The translations under genes and the position numbers were made by a program. A stretch of DNA of 64,000 nucleotides from Halopseudomonas aestusnigri (lineage in GTDB: Bacteria > Pseudomonadota > Gammaproteobacteria > Pseudomonadales > Pseudomonadaceae), in the NCBI RefSeq assembly GCF_002197985.1, contig NZ_NBYK01000001.1:317023-381022 (forward strand), given 5' to 3'. Shown one piece after another: positions 41,009 through 50,762 of this stretch. How positions within the stretch are numbered: the stretch's first letter is position 1; each line of letters starts with the position of its first letter. The notes beneath the pieces are model-generated. The model was given only the letters and a program-made list of their open reading frames with translations, did no database searches and had not been told where the DNA came from.

Positions 41009-42349
41009 TTACTTCCCTGCCAGCTTGTGCTCCAGATAGTGAATGTTGACGCCGCCCTTGCAGAAGCCGGGGTCGCGTACCAGTTCACGATGCAGTGCGG
41101 TATTGGTCTTGATGCCGTCTACTACCAGCTCGTCGATGGCATTGCGCATACGTGCAAGCGCTTCATCGCGGGTCGCGCCGTAGGCGATCAGCTTGCCGAT
41201 CAGCGAGTCGTAGTTCGGCGGAACCTTGTAGCCACTGTACAGGTGTGAGTCGACACGGATGCCGTTGCCGCCTGGAGCGTGGAAGAAAGTGACCGTGCCC
41301 GGGCTGGGCATAAAGGTCTTCGGATCTTCAGCGTTGATGCGGCACTCGATCGCGTGGCCACGAATGACAACATCTTCCTGGCGAATGCTCAGCGGCTGAC
41401 CCGATGCGACAAGGATCTGTTCCTTGACGATGTCGATGCCGGTGACCATTTCCGAAACCGGATGCTCAACCTGTACGCGGGTATTCATTTCGATGAAATA
41501 GAACTCGCCGTTTTCATACAGGAACTCGAAGGTGCCTGCGCCGCGATAGCCCAGATCGATACAGGCCTGAACGCAGCGAGCCTGAACTTCGGCGCGCGCC
41601 TTCTCGTCAATACCTGGTGCTGGCGCTTCTTCGATGATCTTCTGGTGGCGGCGCTGCAGCGAGCAGTCGCGGTCGCCCAGATGAACGGCATTGCCCTGAC
41701 CGTCCGACAGTACCTGCACTTCCACGTGGCGCGGATTGGTCAGGAACTTCTCGAGGTAAACCATCGGGTTGCCGAAGGCTGCGCCCGCTTCAACCTGGGT
41801 CAGCTTGATCGACTTGATCAGCTCGGATTCTTCATGCACAACGCGCATGCCGCGTCCGCCACCGCCACCCGCGGCCTTGATGATGACCGGGTAGCCGACG
41901 CGCTGGGCAATCTTAAGGCACTCGGCTTCGTCTTCCGGCAGCGGACCATCTGAGCCGGGTACGGTGGGTACGCCGGTTTCCTTCATGGCGGCAATCGCGG
42001 AGACCTTGTCACCCATCAGGCGGATAACGCTGGCGCTCGGGCCGATGAAGGTAAAGCCGGAGTTTTCAACCTGCTCGGCAAAGTCCGCACGCTCGGCGAG
42101 GAAGCCGTAGCCGGGGTGGATACCGTCAGCGCCGGTGACCTCTGCAGCGCTGATGATCGCCGGAATATTCAGGTAGGAGTCGGTCGCCGGTGCCGGGCCG
42201 ATGCAGACGGTTTCGTCTGCCATGGCCAGGTGCATCAGCTCGCGGTCGGCAGTGGAGTGCACTGCCACGGTTTTCAGACCGAGTTCCTTGCACGCGCGGA
42301 TCACACGCAGGGCAATTTCACCTCGGTTGGCAACTAGTACTTTTTGCAT
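41009..42349 (-). CDS. accC: Acetyl-CoA carboxylase, biotin carboxylase subunit
   Basis: AccC (446 residues) carboxylates biotin on AccB using ATP and bicarbonate, the first step of fatty-acid synthesis. It starts [19 protein letters not shown]. The ATP-grasp core includes the glycine-rich lid [13 protein letters not shown], the metal and bicarbonate sites around [18 protein letters not shown] and [13 protein letters not shown], and ECRINAEDP. It lies 19 bp after accB. Confidence 0.97.
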   Translation of the reverse strand: MQKVLVANRGEIALRVIRACKELGLKTVAVHSTADRELMHLAMADETVCIGPAPATDSYLNIPAIISAAEVTGADGIHPGYGFLAERADFAEQVENSGFTFIGPSASVIRLMGDKVSAIAAMKETGVPTVPGSDGPLPEDEAECLKIAQRVGYPVIIKAAGGGGGRGMRVVHEESELIKSIKLTQVEAGAAFGNPMVYLEKFLTNPRHVEVQVLSDGQGNAVHLGDRDCSLQRRHQKIIEEAPAPGIDEKARAEVQARCVQACIDLGYRGAGTFEFLYENGEFYFIEMNTRVQVEHPVSEMVTGIDIVKEQILVASGQPLSIRQEDVVIRGHAIECRINAEDPKTFMPSPGTVTFFHAPGGNGIRVDSHLYSGYKVPPNYDSLIGKLIAYGATRDEALARMRNAIDELVVDGIKTNTALHRELVRDPGFCKGGVNIHYLEHKLAGK

Positions 42350-42368
42350 CTAAGCCTCCGGCCCGGGC

Positions 42369-42824
42369 TCAGGCGATGCTGAACAGCGGTTGATCGAATT
42401 CGACCGGCTGGCCGTTGTCTACCAGAATCGCCTGGACCACGCCGCTTTTGTCGGCTTCGATGTGGTTCATCATCTTCATCGCTTCGACGATGCACAGTAC
42501 GTCGCCGGCCTTGACGGTCTGGCCTACTTCAACGAATACGGCCGCAGTCGGAGACGGCGAGCGGTAGAAGGTACCAACCATCGGCGAGCGAACCAGGTGG
42601 CCACTCGGTTCGGCCGGAGCTACTGGTTCGGCGGCCGGTGCGGCGGCCGGGGCAGGCGCGGCGGCAACCGGGGCCGGAGCAGGGGCTACCTGATACTGCG
42701 GTACCGGTGCGTGCTGGCTGTGACGGCTGATGCGAACCGACTCCTCGCCCTCATGTATTTCCAGTTCGTCGATGCCGGACTCTTCCAGAAGTTCGATGAG
42801 TTTTTTGACTTTGCGAATATCCAT
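42369..42824 (-). CDS. accB: Acetyl-CoA carboxylase biotin carboxyl carrier protein
   Basis: AccB (151 residues) carries the biotin of acetyl-CoA carboxylase. It has an N-terminal interaction segment ([16 protein letters not shown]), an Ala/Pro-rich flexible linker (about 45-72) and the biotinyl domain with EAMKM and target Lys117. The upstream ATG at 42836 would add four residues; the family start MDIRK at 42824 is preferred. It lies between aroQ and accC. Confidence 0.97.
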   Translation of the reverse strand: MDIRKVKKLIELLEESGIDELEIHEGEESVRISRHSQHAPVPQYQVAPAPAPVAAAPAPAAAPAAEPVAPAEPSGHLVRSPMVGTFYRSPSPTAAVFVEVGQTVKAGDVLCIVEAMKMMNHIEADKSGVVQAILVDNGQPVEFDQPLFSIA

Positions 42825-42855
42825 TGATGCATGCACTCCAGAGCAGGTTGCGTAA

Positions 42856-43299
42856 TCAGTTTTGGTCGATCTTGTGTATCGCGGCTTGCAGGGCCAGCTC
42901 GTAGCCCTTGGCTCCCAGACCGCAGATCACTCCCTCGGCTACGTCCGAAAAGTAGGAGTGATGACGGAAGGGTTCGCGCTTATACACGTTGGATAAGTGA
43001 ACTTCGATGAATGGGATGCTCACTGCGAGCAATGCGTCACGTATTGCGACGCTGGTGTGGGTAAAAGCAGCCGGATTGATGATGATGAAGTCGATGGCTT
43101 CGTCACCCGCGGCATGAATGCGTTCGATCAATTCATGCTCGGCGTTGCTTTGCAGGCTGAGCAGATGATGCTCCTGCTGGCTGGCCAGTTCGCGCAGGTG
43201 CTGGTTGATCTGATCTAGTGTCGTCGCGCCGTAGACGCCGGGTTCACGGCTGCCGAGGCGGTTCAGGTTGGGTCCGTGGAGGACCAGGATGCTGGCCAT
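42856..43299 (-). CDS. aroQ: 3-dehydroquinate dehydratase, type II
   Basis: AroQ (147 residues) is the dodecameric type II dehydroquinase of the shikimate pathway. It begins [24 protein letters not shown] with the catalytic loop Arg and Tyr. The C-terminal motifs are [18 protein letters not shown] and EVHLSN with the catalytic His. It is the first gene of aroQ-accB-accC, an arrangement known in Pseudomonas. Confidence 0.97.
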   Translation of the reverse strand: MASILVLHGPNLNRLGSREPGVYGATTLDQINQHLRELASQQEHHLLSLQSNAEHELIERIHAAGDEAIDFIIINPAAFTHTSVAIRDALLAVSIPFIEVHLSNVYKREPFRHHSYFSDVAEGVICGLGAKGYELALQAAIHKIDQN

Positions 43300-43407
43300 T
43301 GTGCGTGTATTCCATTGCAGGACGGGTGCGCTGCGGCAGTGACCCGTCAGTCAAGATTTTTCCGGCAGTTTGCCGTAATCAGGTCGGCCTGTCCAGAAGT
43401 GGACTGT

Positions 43408-43422
43408 TGACATCAGATGTCA
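43408..43422. promoter_or_regulatory. Perfect 7-1-7 dyad between dsbD and aroQ
   Basis: TGACATC-A-GATGTCA is a 15-nt perfect palindrome located 14 bp past the dsbD stop and about 110 bp upstream of aroQ. Its size fits a dimeric transcription factor operator. No terminator features accompany it. The controlled gene, if any, would be aroQ-accBC. The 137-bp gap shows no other clear feature. Confidence 0.4.
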
Positions 43423-43436
43423 GCATGATGGCTGCA

Positions 43437-45242
43437 TTATGGCGCAATCTTTTCCTGCGCGGACTGGCTGGCGAGGCTGCTGAATTCTTCCAGTGAGACT
43501 TCGCCCTGAATGCGCAGGTCACGGCGTTCCTGTCCGTTGGTGGCAAAAAACAGGTAGGCGGGTGGGCCGAACAACTGGTGGCGGGTCAGCCAGGCTCGTT
43601 GTTCCGGGCTGTTGTCGGTCAGATCAAGCTTGATGCGCAGATGGTTGGCCAGCAGTGCCTGTACCTCTGGTTGGCTGAGGATGGTGCGCTCCATGATCTT
43701 GCAGCTGATGCACCAGTCGGCATAAACATCGACGATCGCGGGCTGGCCGCGCTCGGCAGCCAAAGCCAGCTGGCGTTCGAGTTCGACTGGTTCCCTGATC
43801 AGCGTGAAACCCGCAGTGGCCGGCTGAGTCGCGCTGCCGCCAGCCAGTGGCTGCAGCGGCCTGAGCGGGTCTTCGCCGCCAGCCAGTGCGCCGAACAGCG
43901 CGGCTGCGGCATACAGCGCAAACAGCAGGGCTATGGTCTGACGAAGGTAGTTGCCGCCTTGCATCAGCCCGAGCCGCACGGCGAGACCTGCGGCCAATGC
44001 AGCCCACAGGGCGAGGCTTATCGGGCCCGGCAGGACACGTTCAAGCAGCCAGATGGCGACTGCCAGCAAGCCAAAGCCGAACAGATGCTTGACCGTTTCC
44101 ATCCACGGGCCGGAACCGGGCAGCAGGCTCTTGCCGAACAGGGTTACCAGAATCAGCGGCACCCCCATGCCCAGACCCAGGGCGAACAGGTTTAGGCCGC
44201 CGCCTATGGTGTCCCCGGTGCTGCTGATGTAGACCAGCGCGCCGGCCAGCGGTGCAGAGATGCAGGGCGATACCACCAGTGTCGACAGCGCACCCATGGC
44301 CGTGGCGCCGGGCAGCGAGCCGCCGTGGGCTCGGCGATTCAGGCGTTCCAGTGGTTCGCGCAGGAACTCGGGCAAGCGCAGATCGAACAGGCCGAACATG
44401 GCCAGTGCGAACAGCACGAAGAACACCGCGAAGGTGCCCAGGATCCAGGGTGATTGCAGCCGCGCCTGCAGGTTGAGGGCAGCGCCGAAGCTGCCGATCA
44501 GGGCGCCGACAATGGCCAGCGTCACTGCCATGCCAAGCACGTAGCCAAGCGAAAGCGACAGCGCGCGGCCACGGCTGATATGGCTGCGGCCCAACACCAT
44601 GCTGGAGAGAATCGGCAGCATGGGCAGTACGCACGGGGTAAAGGTCAGGCCGATGCCGGCCAGCATAAACAGCAGCCAGGTCATCAGGCGATCATGCTCC
44701 TGATCGTCGGGGGCTGTTGCCGTTGCCGGCTCTGTGGCAGAGGCGGCGCTGCTTGCTGTGGTGCCGCCGGCAGCCGGTGCCGGCAGATCCAGCATGACGG
44801 TTTCTGGCGGGTAACAAAGACCCGCGTCGGCGCAGCCCTGGAAGCCGACCCGCAGCTGGGTCTGACCTGCGGTCAATTGGCTGGCGTCGAGCTGAATCTG
44901 CAATTGGTCGTAGTAGACCTCTACGTCGCCGAAATACTCGTCTGTCTTGTGTTTGCCTTCCGGCAGGCTGATCTGCAGGTCTTGGTCCGGGCTTTGCGGG
45001 TTGCTCAGGTGCAGGCGGTGGCGATACAGGTAGTAACCAGGCGCCATTTCAAAGATGACGGTGACCTGTTGCGCGCTGGCGTCAAGGATATCCGGGCGAA
45101 AAGCCTGATGAACCGGCAGAAAGGTGTTTTGGCTGCTGCCGCTCTGGATCAGCCCGGTAAGAGAGCCATTGCCGGAGAGTTGAGCGTGGACGCTGGCGCT
45201 TAGCAACAGCAGCAGCATCAGGCAAAAACGAAACGCGCGCAT
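43437..45242 (-). CDS. dsbD: Thiol:disulfide interchange protein DsbD
   Basis: DsbD (601 residues) passes electrons from cytoplasmic thioredoxin to periplasmic DsbC and other partners. It has a signal peptide (MRAFRFCLMLLLLLSASVHA), an N-terminal periplasmic domain with the Cys pair around CADAGLC, eight membrane helices with the cysteines in FTPCVLPMLP and VSPCISAPLAG, and a C-terminal thioredoxin domain with DWCISCK. The frame extends upstream; the start at 45242 is chosen because it gives a clean signal peptide. From memory this matches P. aeruginosa dipZ, upstream of aroQ. Confidence 0.93.
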   Translation of the reverse strand: MRAFRFCLMLLLLLSASVHAQLSGNGSLTGLIQSGSSQNTFLPVHQAFRPDILDASAQQVTVIFEMAPGYYLYRHRLHLSNPQSPDQDLQISLPEGKHKTDEYFGDVEVYYDQLQIQLDASQLTAGQTQLRVGFQGCADAGLCYPPETVMLDLPAPAAGGTTASSAASATEPATATAPDDQEHDRLMTWLLFMLAGIGLTFTPCVLPMLPILSSMVLGRSHISRGRALSLSLGYVLGMAVTLAIVGALIGSFGAALNLQARLQSPWILGTFAVFFVLFALAMFGLFDLRLPEFLREPLERLNRRAHGGSLPGATAMGALSTLVVSPCISAPLAGALVYISSTGDTIGGGLNLFALGLGMGVPLILVTLFGKSLLPGSGPWMETVKHLFGFGLLAVAIWLLERVLPGPISLALWAALAAGLAVRLGLMQGGNYLRQTIALLFALYAAAALFGALAGGEDPLRPLQPLAGGSATQPATAGFTLIREPVELERQLALAAERGQPAIVDVYADWCISCKIMERTILSQPEVQALLANHLRIKLDLTDNSPEQRAWLTRHQLFGPPAYLFFATNGQERRDLRIQGEVSLEEFSSLASQSAQEKIAP

Positions 45243-45351
45243 GGGATAACCGACCGAAAAGTGGACGGTCATCATAAAGGCTGACGCAGGCAGGTGAAAG
45301 GCACTGACCATGAGGCGCAGTGCCGCAATTGTTGCTGAATGGCTCTGCCGG

Positions 45352-47319
45352 TCAGATTCGGAAGGCCGAGACCGCCGACAGCAGGGCGCGGCTGCGCTGG
45401 CTGATCTGCTGGGTATGCTGGCGGGTATGCACCACCATGCCGAGGTTGGCCTCGCTCAGATGGTGAATCTGCTGGCTGTTTTCTCGGATGGTGCGCACCC
45501 GATCAGACTGGGCGTCGGTGTGGGTGGCGATATGCTCGGCCAATTCATTGATGCGCTCGATGGCGTTGACGATGCGGCCCAGTGCCGCGTCCGCCAGTTG
45601 GCCTTGCTCGGCGGTATTGCGTGCGTGCTTGACCTGCTCTTCCATCTGACCGGCGGACTGGCGAGCCACCTGTTGGAGCCGTTCGATAAGCTGACGGATT
45701 TCCTGGGTCGAGCCGGCAGTGCGCTGGGCCAGTCCCCGCACTTCATCGGCGACCACGGCAAAACCGCGCCCGGCCTCACCAGCCCGGGCCGCCTCAATGG
45801 CGGCGTTCAGGGCAAGCAGGTTGGTTTGCTCGGCAATGCCCTGAATAACCTCCAGCACGCTGCCAATGGTGTCTGATTCGGCCACCATGCGGTCGATGGT
45901 ACGGGCGCTGTTCTGTACCTCGACCACCAGTTGCTGCATCTGGGCGATGGTGCCGCCAATCACCTGCTGGCCATCGCGCACCTCGCGGTTGGCGATCCGT
46001 GCCAGCTCGGCGCTTTCGCCGGCGTTGGTGGCCACCAGACGGATGGCTTCGTCCATGCCGCCGATATCCTGGTTGATTGACTGGGTGTCGCGCTGTTGCT
46101 GGGCTGCCCGGTCATGGGTGTCGGCAGACAGTCTTTCCAGGTCGTCGCTGGTGCCGCTCAGTGCCTCGGCCTGCTGATTGATGGTGGTCACCAGTTCGAT
46201 CAGATACTGGCGCAACTGGTTGGCCGAATGCTCGAGCTGTTTCAGTTCCTGTACCCGACTGCGGGTAGCAACGGGCTTGGTGAAGTCACCGCCGGCGTAG
46301 GTCGACAGGACCGGCGCGAACTGGCTGATGCCGTTGGCCAGGGAGCGCTGCATGCGCTCGATCAGAATCGCGATCAGAATCAGCATGGCGATGATGCCCA
46401 ACTGAACGTTGCGCACCTGGGCGGTGACACGGTCGCGGGCAGCGGTCAGTGCCGGCCGCATTTGCTCGGCCCCTTGCAGCAGGCTGGCGATCCGCTCGCC
46501 GGTGATCTGTTGCAGTCTGGCGCGCTCGCTGATCAATGCGCTGGTTCGTTCCAGTTCTGCCGGGTAGCGGTTGAGCAGCGATTGCAGGGCGCGCTTGTAG
46601 TCGCTGCCAGGATCGCTGGCGCTTGCCTTGCTGCCCGTATCGACACCCAGCAATGAGGCGAAGGGGTCGTTGCTTTTCTGCTGCGCCTCGACCACGCCGT
46701 GCAGCGGCAGCCGGTCGAGCTCGTCGGCGTTCTGGCGTGTGGTGGCAAGCAGGCGCCGCAGGTTTTCAATCAAGGCAGGATCGTTCTGGCTGAACAGGCG
46801 GGCTCTTGCCAGGCTGATCCGCACCAGGTTGGCCTGCAATTCGTCAATCAGGCGCACATAATCTGCCGCCGCCTCAGCGCCCTGGCGTTGCCCGTCGCGG
46901 CTGTAGGCAGCCAGATGGGAAAGTTCGGCCAGCACTTCGCGCTCGGCCTGAATCAGTAATGCCTGCGGATCACCGGCCAGCTTGCCGATCGCCAGCAGAT
47001 CGGTCTGCATAAACTCGACAAACTCTGCCAGAGGTGCGTCGAATGGCTGGCGGATGGTTTCCGGGAACTGCTGCAGGTTTTGCTGCAACGCGGCAGCCGT
47101 ATTCTGGGCCTGTTGCAGGCGCAGGGCATCACCGTGCTGGCGGTAGGCCTCGGTGTCCTGTTGCAGGGATTGGGTCTGTCCGACCATGTTGAGGTAGGCG
47201 TCCATCAGCGCATAGGGAGCCTTCAACGCTTGTTGTGACCACCACAGGCTGGCACCCAGTGCTAAGCCGGCAGCAGCGAGCAGCACGGTATTGATCAGGG
47301 TGAGAGATTTCAGGCGCAT
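45352..47319 (-). CDS. Methyl-accepting chemotaxis protein (CtpL-like by position)
   Basis: This 655-residue chemoreceptor has two membrane helices: [19 protein letters not shown] (about 5-23) and [14 protein letters not shown] (about 300). They flank a mainly helical periplasmic sensor domain of about 270 residues. A HAMP-like region follows, then the signalling domain with the conserved hairpin [20 protein letters not shown] and [12 protein letters not shown]. The first methylation-helix region is Gln/Asp-rich. The upstream neighbour dsbD matches P. aeruginosa ctpL (a phosphate chemoreceptor), but orthology is from position, not ligand evidence. The start ATG has only a weak ribosome-binding site; the frame continues upstream. 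Confidence 0.85.
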   Translation of the reverse strand: MRLKSLTLINTVLLAAAGLALGASLWWSQQALKAPYALMDAYLNMVGQTQSLQQDTEAYRQHGDALRLQQAQNTAAALQQNLQQFPETIRQPFDAPLAEFVEFMQTDLLAIGKLAGDPQALLIQAEREVLAELSHLAAYSRDGQRQGAEAAADYVRLIDELQANLVRISLARARLFSQNDPALIENLRRLLATTRQNADELDRLPLHGVVEAQQKSNDPFASLLGVDTGSKASASDPGSDYKRALQSLLNRYPAELERTSALISERARLQQITGERIASLLQGAEQMRPALTAARDRVTAQVRNVQLGIIAMLILIAILIERMQRSLANGISQFAPVLSTYAGGDFTKPVATRSRVQELKQLEHSANQLRQYLIELVTTINQQAEALSGTSDDLERLSADTHDRAAQQQRDTQSINQDIGGMDEAIRLVATNAGESAELARIANREVRDGQQVIGGTIAQMQQLVVEVQNSARTIDRMVAESDTIGSVLEVIQGIAEQTNLLALNAAIEAARAGEAGRGFAVVADEVRGLAQRTAGSTQEIRQLIERLQQVARQSAGQMEEQVKHARNTAEQGQLADAALGRIVNAIERINELAEHIATHTDAQSDRVRTIRENSQQIHHLSEANLGMVVHTRQHTQQISQRSRALLSAVSAFRI

Positions 47320-47493
47320 GGCAGTACCCCGGTAGAATCGGACTGCCGGAATAATAATGTCAGTTGTGTGACAGCTTGATGAACGCGCTGGCCGTATGAT
47401 GGCGCGCCCCGGCAGTGCGTTTGCGCTGATCTGCGCAGCACATTCAAATAGCCGTGATATGCTGGTCCGCAGAACAGCCACAGGAGTCGGAAT

Positions 47494-48453
47494 ATGAAAT
47501 TTGGCAAGCGCAACGCAGCTACGGGCGGCGACGGTCATGGCTCACTGGTAAGCAGCGCAGTGCTCGCACTGGTTGTGGTCTGGCTCTTTATCTGCCTGCT
47601 GGTGGGCTGGTACTGGAGCAGCGAGCCTGATCTGGAGCCGGTTGCCGGTGCCCCGCAACCCGAGATGGTCAATGGCGAATACACCGCCCGCACCCTGCGA
47701 GCTGTGGTGCAGACCCTGCTTGAGAAGCCGGGTGGCTACCTGAGCAACGACATCATGCCGCCCGGTCTGTGGCTGGATAACATGCCGCGCTGGGAGTATG
47801 GCGTGCTGGTTCAGGTGCGTGACATGACCCGTGCGCTGCGCCGCGATATGGCGCGTTCGCAGTCGCAGTCTACCGAGGACCGCGATCTGGCCAAAGCGGA
47901 GCCGCGGCTGCATTTTGACAACAACAGCTGGGCCATGCCGGCCAGCGAAAGCGAATACCGCGACGGTATTCGCTCACTCGACAGCTATATCGAACGCCTG
48001 CAACGCGGTGAGGCGGACTTCTACTCCCGTGCAGACAACCTCTCCAGCTGGGTGGGGGATGTCAGCACCCGTCTTGGCTCCATGTCGCAACGCCTGTCTG
48101 CCAGTGTGGGGCGCGCGCCGTTGACGACCGGCGGAAAGCTTGGCGAGACAACGCCCTGGCTGGAAATCGACGACGTGTTCTACGAGGCTCGCGGTACTTC
48201 CTGGGCCCTGGTGCAACTGCTGCGTGCGGTTGAGCATGACTTCGCCGATGTGCTTGAGAAGAAGAACGCGCTGGTAAGCCTGCAGCAGATCATCCGTGAA
48301 CTGGAAGCCACCCAGCAGACGCTGTGGAGTCCGATGGTGCTGAATGGTGACGGCTTCGGCATGCTGGCCAACCATTCGCTGGTCATGGCCAACTATCTGT
48401 CCCGTGCCAACGCCGGCATGATTGAGCTGCGCCGCTTGCTGGAACAGGGCTGA
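47494..48453 (+). CDS. DUF2333 family protein
   Basis: This 319-residue protein has one N-terminal membrane helix ([21 protein letters not shown], about 17-37) and a helical, probably periplasmic domain after it. The rest shows several amphipathic helices, for example around [19 protein letters not shown]. It resembles DUF2333, a proteobacterial family of unknown function. The ATG follows AGGAG. It is divergent from the chemoreceptor across 174 bp and is followed 3 bp later by a NUDIX gene, so the two are co-transcribed. Confidence 0.8.
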   Translation: MKFGKRNAATGGDGHGSLVSSAVLALVVVWLFICLLVGWYWSSEPDLEPVAGAPQPEMVNGEYTARTLRAVVQTLLEKPGGYLSNDIMPPGLWLDNMPRWEYGVLVQVRDMTRALRRDMARSQSQSTEDRDLAKAEPRLHFDNNSWAMPASESEYRDGIRSLDSYIERLQRGEADFYSRADNLSSWVGDVSTRLGSMSQRLSASVGRAPLTTGGKLGETTPWLEIDDVFYEARGTSWALVQLLRAVEHDFADVLEKKNALVSLQQIIRELEATQQTLWSPMVLNGDGFGMLANHSLVMANYLSRANAGMIELRRLLEQG

Positions 48454-48456
48454 TTT

Positions 48457-49002
48457 GTGGATCAGCAACACATCGCGGCCTATCTTCAGGCTTCCGGCAG
48501 CGAGCGGGTGATTCATGTCGATGAGCAGGATCGTGAACTGGGTGTCGTGTCGCGTGCCGACGCTCAGTCGCGTGGTCTGATTACCCGTTGTACCTTTATT
48601 TTCGTATTCAACTCCCTCGGTGAGCTGTGTGTGCATCAGCGCACGCCGCACAAGCGTCTTTATCCTTCCTTCTGGGATGTGGCAGCAGGCGGTGTGGTGG
48701 CGGCCGGTGAGAGTTATCTGCAGGGCGCTGAGCGGGAGCTGGCCGAGGAGTTGGGCGTATCCGGCGTGCCGTTGACCGAGCACTTCCGGTTTTTCTTCAA
48801 CTCGGCCGAGAGCCAGCTGTGGGGCGGGGTATTCAGTTGCTGCTGGGATGGTCCGCTGACGCTGCAACCGGAGGAGGTGCAAGCGGTGCGCTGGGTGGAC
48901 CCGCGCAGCGACTGGCAGCGTGCGGGGGAGCAATATGCTCCCGACTCCCTGGAAGCGCTGGCGCGTCTGCTGCAACACTCGTCATTGGAACTTCATGCAT
49001 GA
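48457..49002 (+). CDS. NUDIX hydrolase
   Basis: This 181-residue protein carries a full NUDIX box, GGVVAAGESYLQGAERELAEELGV, which fits Gx5Ex7REUxEExGU. The preceding segment (DEQDRELGVVSRADAQ and VFNSLGELCVHQRTPHKR) resembles the YfcD/isopentenyl-diphosphate-isomerase-like subgroup. The substrate is unknown. The start is GTG directly after the DUF2333 stop. Its stop overlaps the next start (ATGA). Confidence 0.88.
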   Translation: MDQQHIAAYLQASGSERVIHVDEQDRELGVVSRADAQSRGLITRCTFIFVFNSLGELCVHQRTPHKRLYPSFWDVAAGGVVAAGESYLQGAERELAEELGVSGVPLTEHFRFFFNSAESQLWGGVFSCCWDGPLTLQPEEVQAVRWVDPRSDWQRAGEQYAPDSLEALARLLQHSSLELHA

Positions 49003-49364
49003 AAAAAACCGGTTTGCAGGCCCTGGGTGGCCTGGTGTATTCGACCGATGCCGGGCGTCTGTGCCCGGGCTGTGAACAGCCGGTGGCGCAATGTCGCTGT
49101 GCTGACCAGGCTATCCCCGAGGGTGACGGCATCGCCCGGGTGCGCCGGGAAACCAAAGGCCGCGGTGGCAAGACGGTAACCACCGTGACCGGTGTACTGC
49201 TGAACGCCGATGACCTCAAGGCGCTGGCCAAGCGGCTGAAGAATCGCTGCGGCTGTGGCGGCGCGGTCAAGGACGGCATTATCGAGATTCAGGGCGACAA
49301 GGCCGATCAGGTCTGCGAGCTGCTGGTGGCGGAAGGGTTCAAGGTCAAGCGCGCCGGAGGCTGA
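48999..49364 (+). CDS. SUI1/eIF1-like translation factor (YciH family)
   Basis: This 121-residue protein has an N-terminal segment with two Cys pairs (CPGCEQPVAQCRC) and a C-terminal SUI1 domain with GRGGKTVTTVTGV and GCGGAVKDGIIEIQGD. YciH proteins resemble eukaryotic eIF1 and are linked to start-codon discrimination under stress. It is translationally coupled to the NUDIX gene, and the MATE gene begins 5 bp after it. Confidence 0.9.
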   Translation: MKKTGLQALGGLVYSTDAGRLCPGCEQPVAQCRCADQAIPEGDGIARVRRETKGRGGKTVTTVTGVLLNADDLKALAKRLKNRCGCGGAVKDGIIEIQGDKADQVCELLVAEGFKVKRAGG

Positions 49365-49368
49365 GCGG

Positions 49369-50721
49369 GTGATCCTTCGGCGGCAACTGCTGAGCGCCTG
49401 GCGCGACCCGCTGGCGCAGCGCCGGGTTTGGCATATCGCGCTGCCGCTGATTCTCTCCAATATCAGTGTGCCGCTGGTCGGGTTGGTCGATACCGCGGTT
49501 ATCGGGCATATGGACGGGGCCCATCATCTCGGTGCTGTGGCTGTTGGCAGCACGCTGTTTACCTTCGTGCTCTGGGCAACGGGCTTTCTGCGCATGGGCA
49601 CCACCGGGTTCGCGGCGCAGGCCTGTGGCAGTGCAGATGGCGACCAGCTACGACGTATCCTGCTGCAGGCAATCTGGCTGGCGGTGTTGATCAGTGCACT
49701 GGTCTGGCTATTTCGCACGCCGCTGCTGAATCTGGGACTGCACTATCTGCAGAGCAGTGAGGCGCTGCTCGAGCAGGCCCGCGCCTACTTTCAGATTCGC
49801 CTGATCAGTCTGCCGGCGGCACTGGCCAACTTTGTGCTGATCGGCTGGTTTATCGGCGCCCAGAACAGCCGCGTGCCGTTCGCGATGCTGCTGACCGTCA
49901 ACCTGACCAATATGCTGCTGGATGTGCTGCTGGTGGTTGGGCTGGATCTGGGCGTGCAGGGTGCGGCCTGGGCCAGCGTCTGCGGTGATGTGCTCGGCTT
50001 GCTGCTCGGGCTCGCGCTTGTGCGGTCTACCCTGCGGCAATACCCCGGGGCGTTTGACTGGGTGCGAGGTCTCAGGCTCAAAGGCGCGGCGCCGCTGCTG
50101 CGGGTCAATCGGGATATTCTCATTCGTACCCTGGCGCTGCAGTCGGTGTTCTATCTGCTGGTGGTGCAGGGTGCCAGGCTCGGAGATGAGGTGGTCGCGG
50201 CCAACGCGGTGCTGCTCAACTTTCTGCTGATTACCTCCCATGCGCTTGATGGTCTGGCACATGCGCTCGAAGCGCTTGGCGGTCACGCCCTGGGCAAGCG
50301 GGACAAGCGTGGGCTGGTCCAGGTGCTGGTGATTACGACCGGCTGGTCGCTGGTGCTGAGCCTGGCTTTTGTTGCGGCGTTTGCTCTGGGCGGTGATCTG
50401 CTCATTCGTTTGCTTACGGATTTGCCGGAGGTGAGGGCGCTGGCCCGGCAGTATCTGGTCTGGGTTACGATCATGCCGCTGGTGACCGTCTGGAGTTATC
50501 TGCTTGACGGCTTGTTCATCGGCGCGTCCCGCGCGTTGGCCATGCGCAATGCCATGCTGCTCGCGCTGGTGTGCTACCTGCCGCTGGCGTGGGCCTTGCA
50601 GGGCCAAGGTAATCATCTTGTCTGGTTTGGCTTTTTGACGTTTATGGCGTTGCGCTCGCTGCTTCTGGGGGGCTGGTTTGCCTGGCTCTGGCGCACGGAC
50701 CGCTGGATGCAGCTAGATTAG
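49369..50721 (+). CDS. MATE family (DinF-like) efflux transporter
   Basis: This 450-residue protein has about twelve hydrophobic helices with the two-fold MATE repeat. The first half begins IALPLILSNISVPLVGLVDTAVIG, the DinF-type signature; the second half is marked by DGLAHALEALGGHALGKRDK. MATE transporters expel cationic drugs in exchange for Na+ or H+. The start is GTG at 49369 with a GGAGG site, since the frame otherwise begins inside the SUI1 gene. Confidence 0.9.
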   Translation: MILRRQLLSAWRDPLAQRRVWHIALPLILSNISVPLVGLVDTAVIGHMDGAHHLGAVAVGSTLFTFVLWATGFLRMGTTGFAAQACGSADGDQLRRILLQAIWLAVLISALVWLFRTPLLNLGLHYLQSSEALLEQARAYFQIRLISLPAALANFVLIGWFIGAQNSRVPFAMLLTVNLTNMLLDVLLVVGLDLGVQGAAWASVCGDVLGLLLGLALVRSTLRQYPGAFDWVRGLRLKGAAPLLRVNRDILIRTLALQSVFYLLVVQGARLGDEVVAANAVLLNFLLITSHALDGLAHALEALGGHALGKRDKRGLVQVLVITTGWSLVLSLAFVAAFALGGDLLIRLLTDLPEVRALARQYLVWVTIMPLVTVWSYLLDGLFIGASRALAMRNAMLLALVCYLPLAWALQGQGNHLVWFGFLTFMALRSLLLGGWFAWLWRTDRWMQLD

Positions 50722-50762
50722 AAGTGATGCTGAAAGGGCTGGGCAGTAATGGGAGAAGAGCA

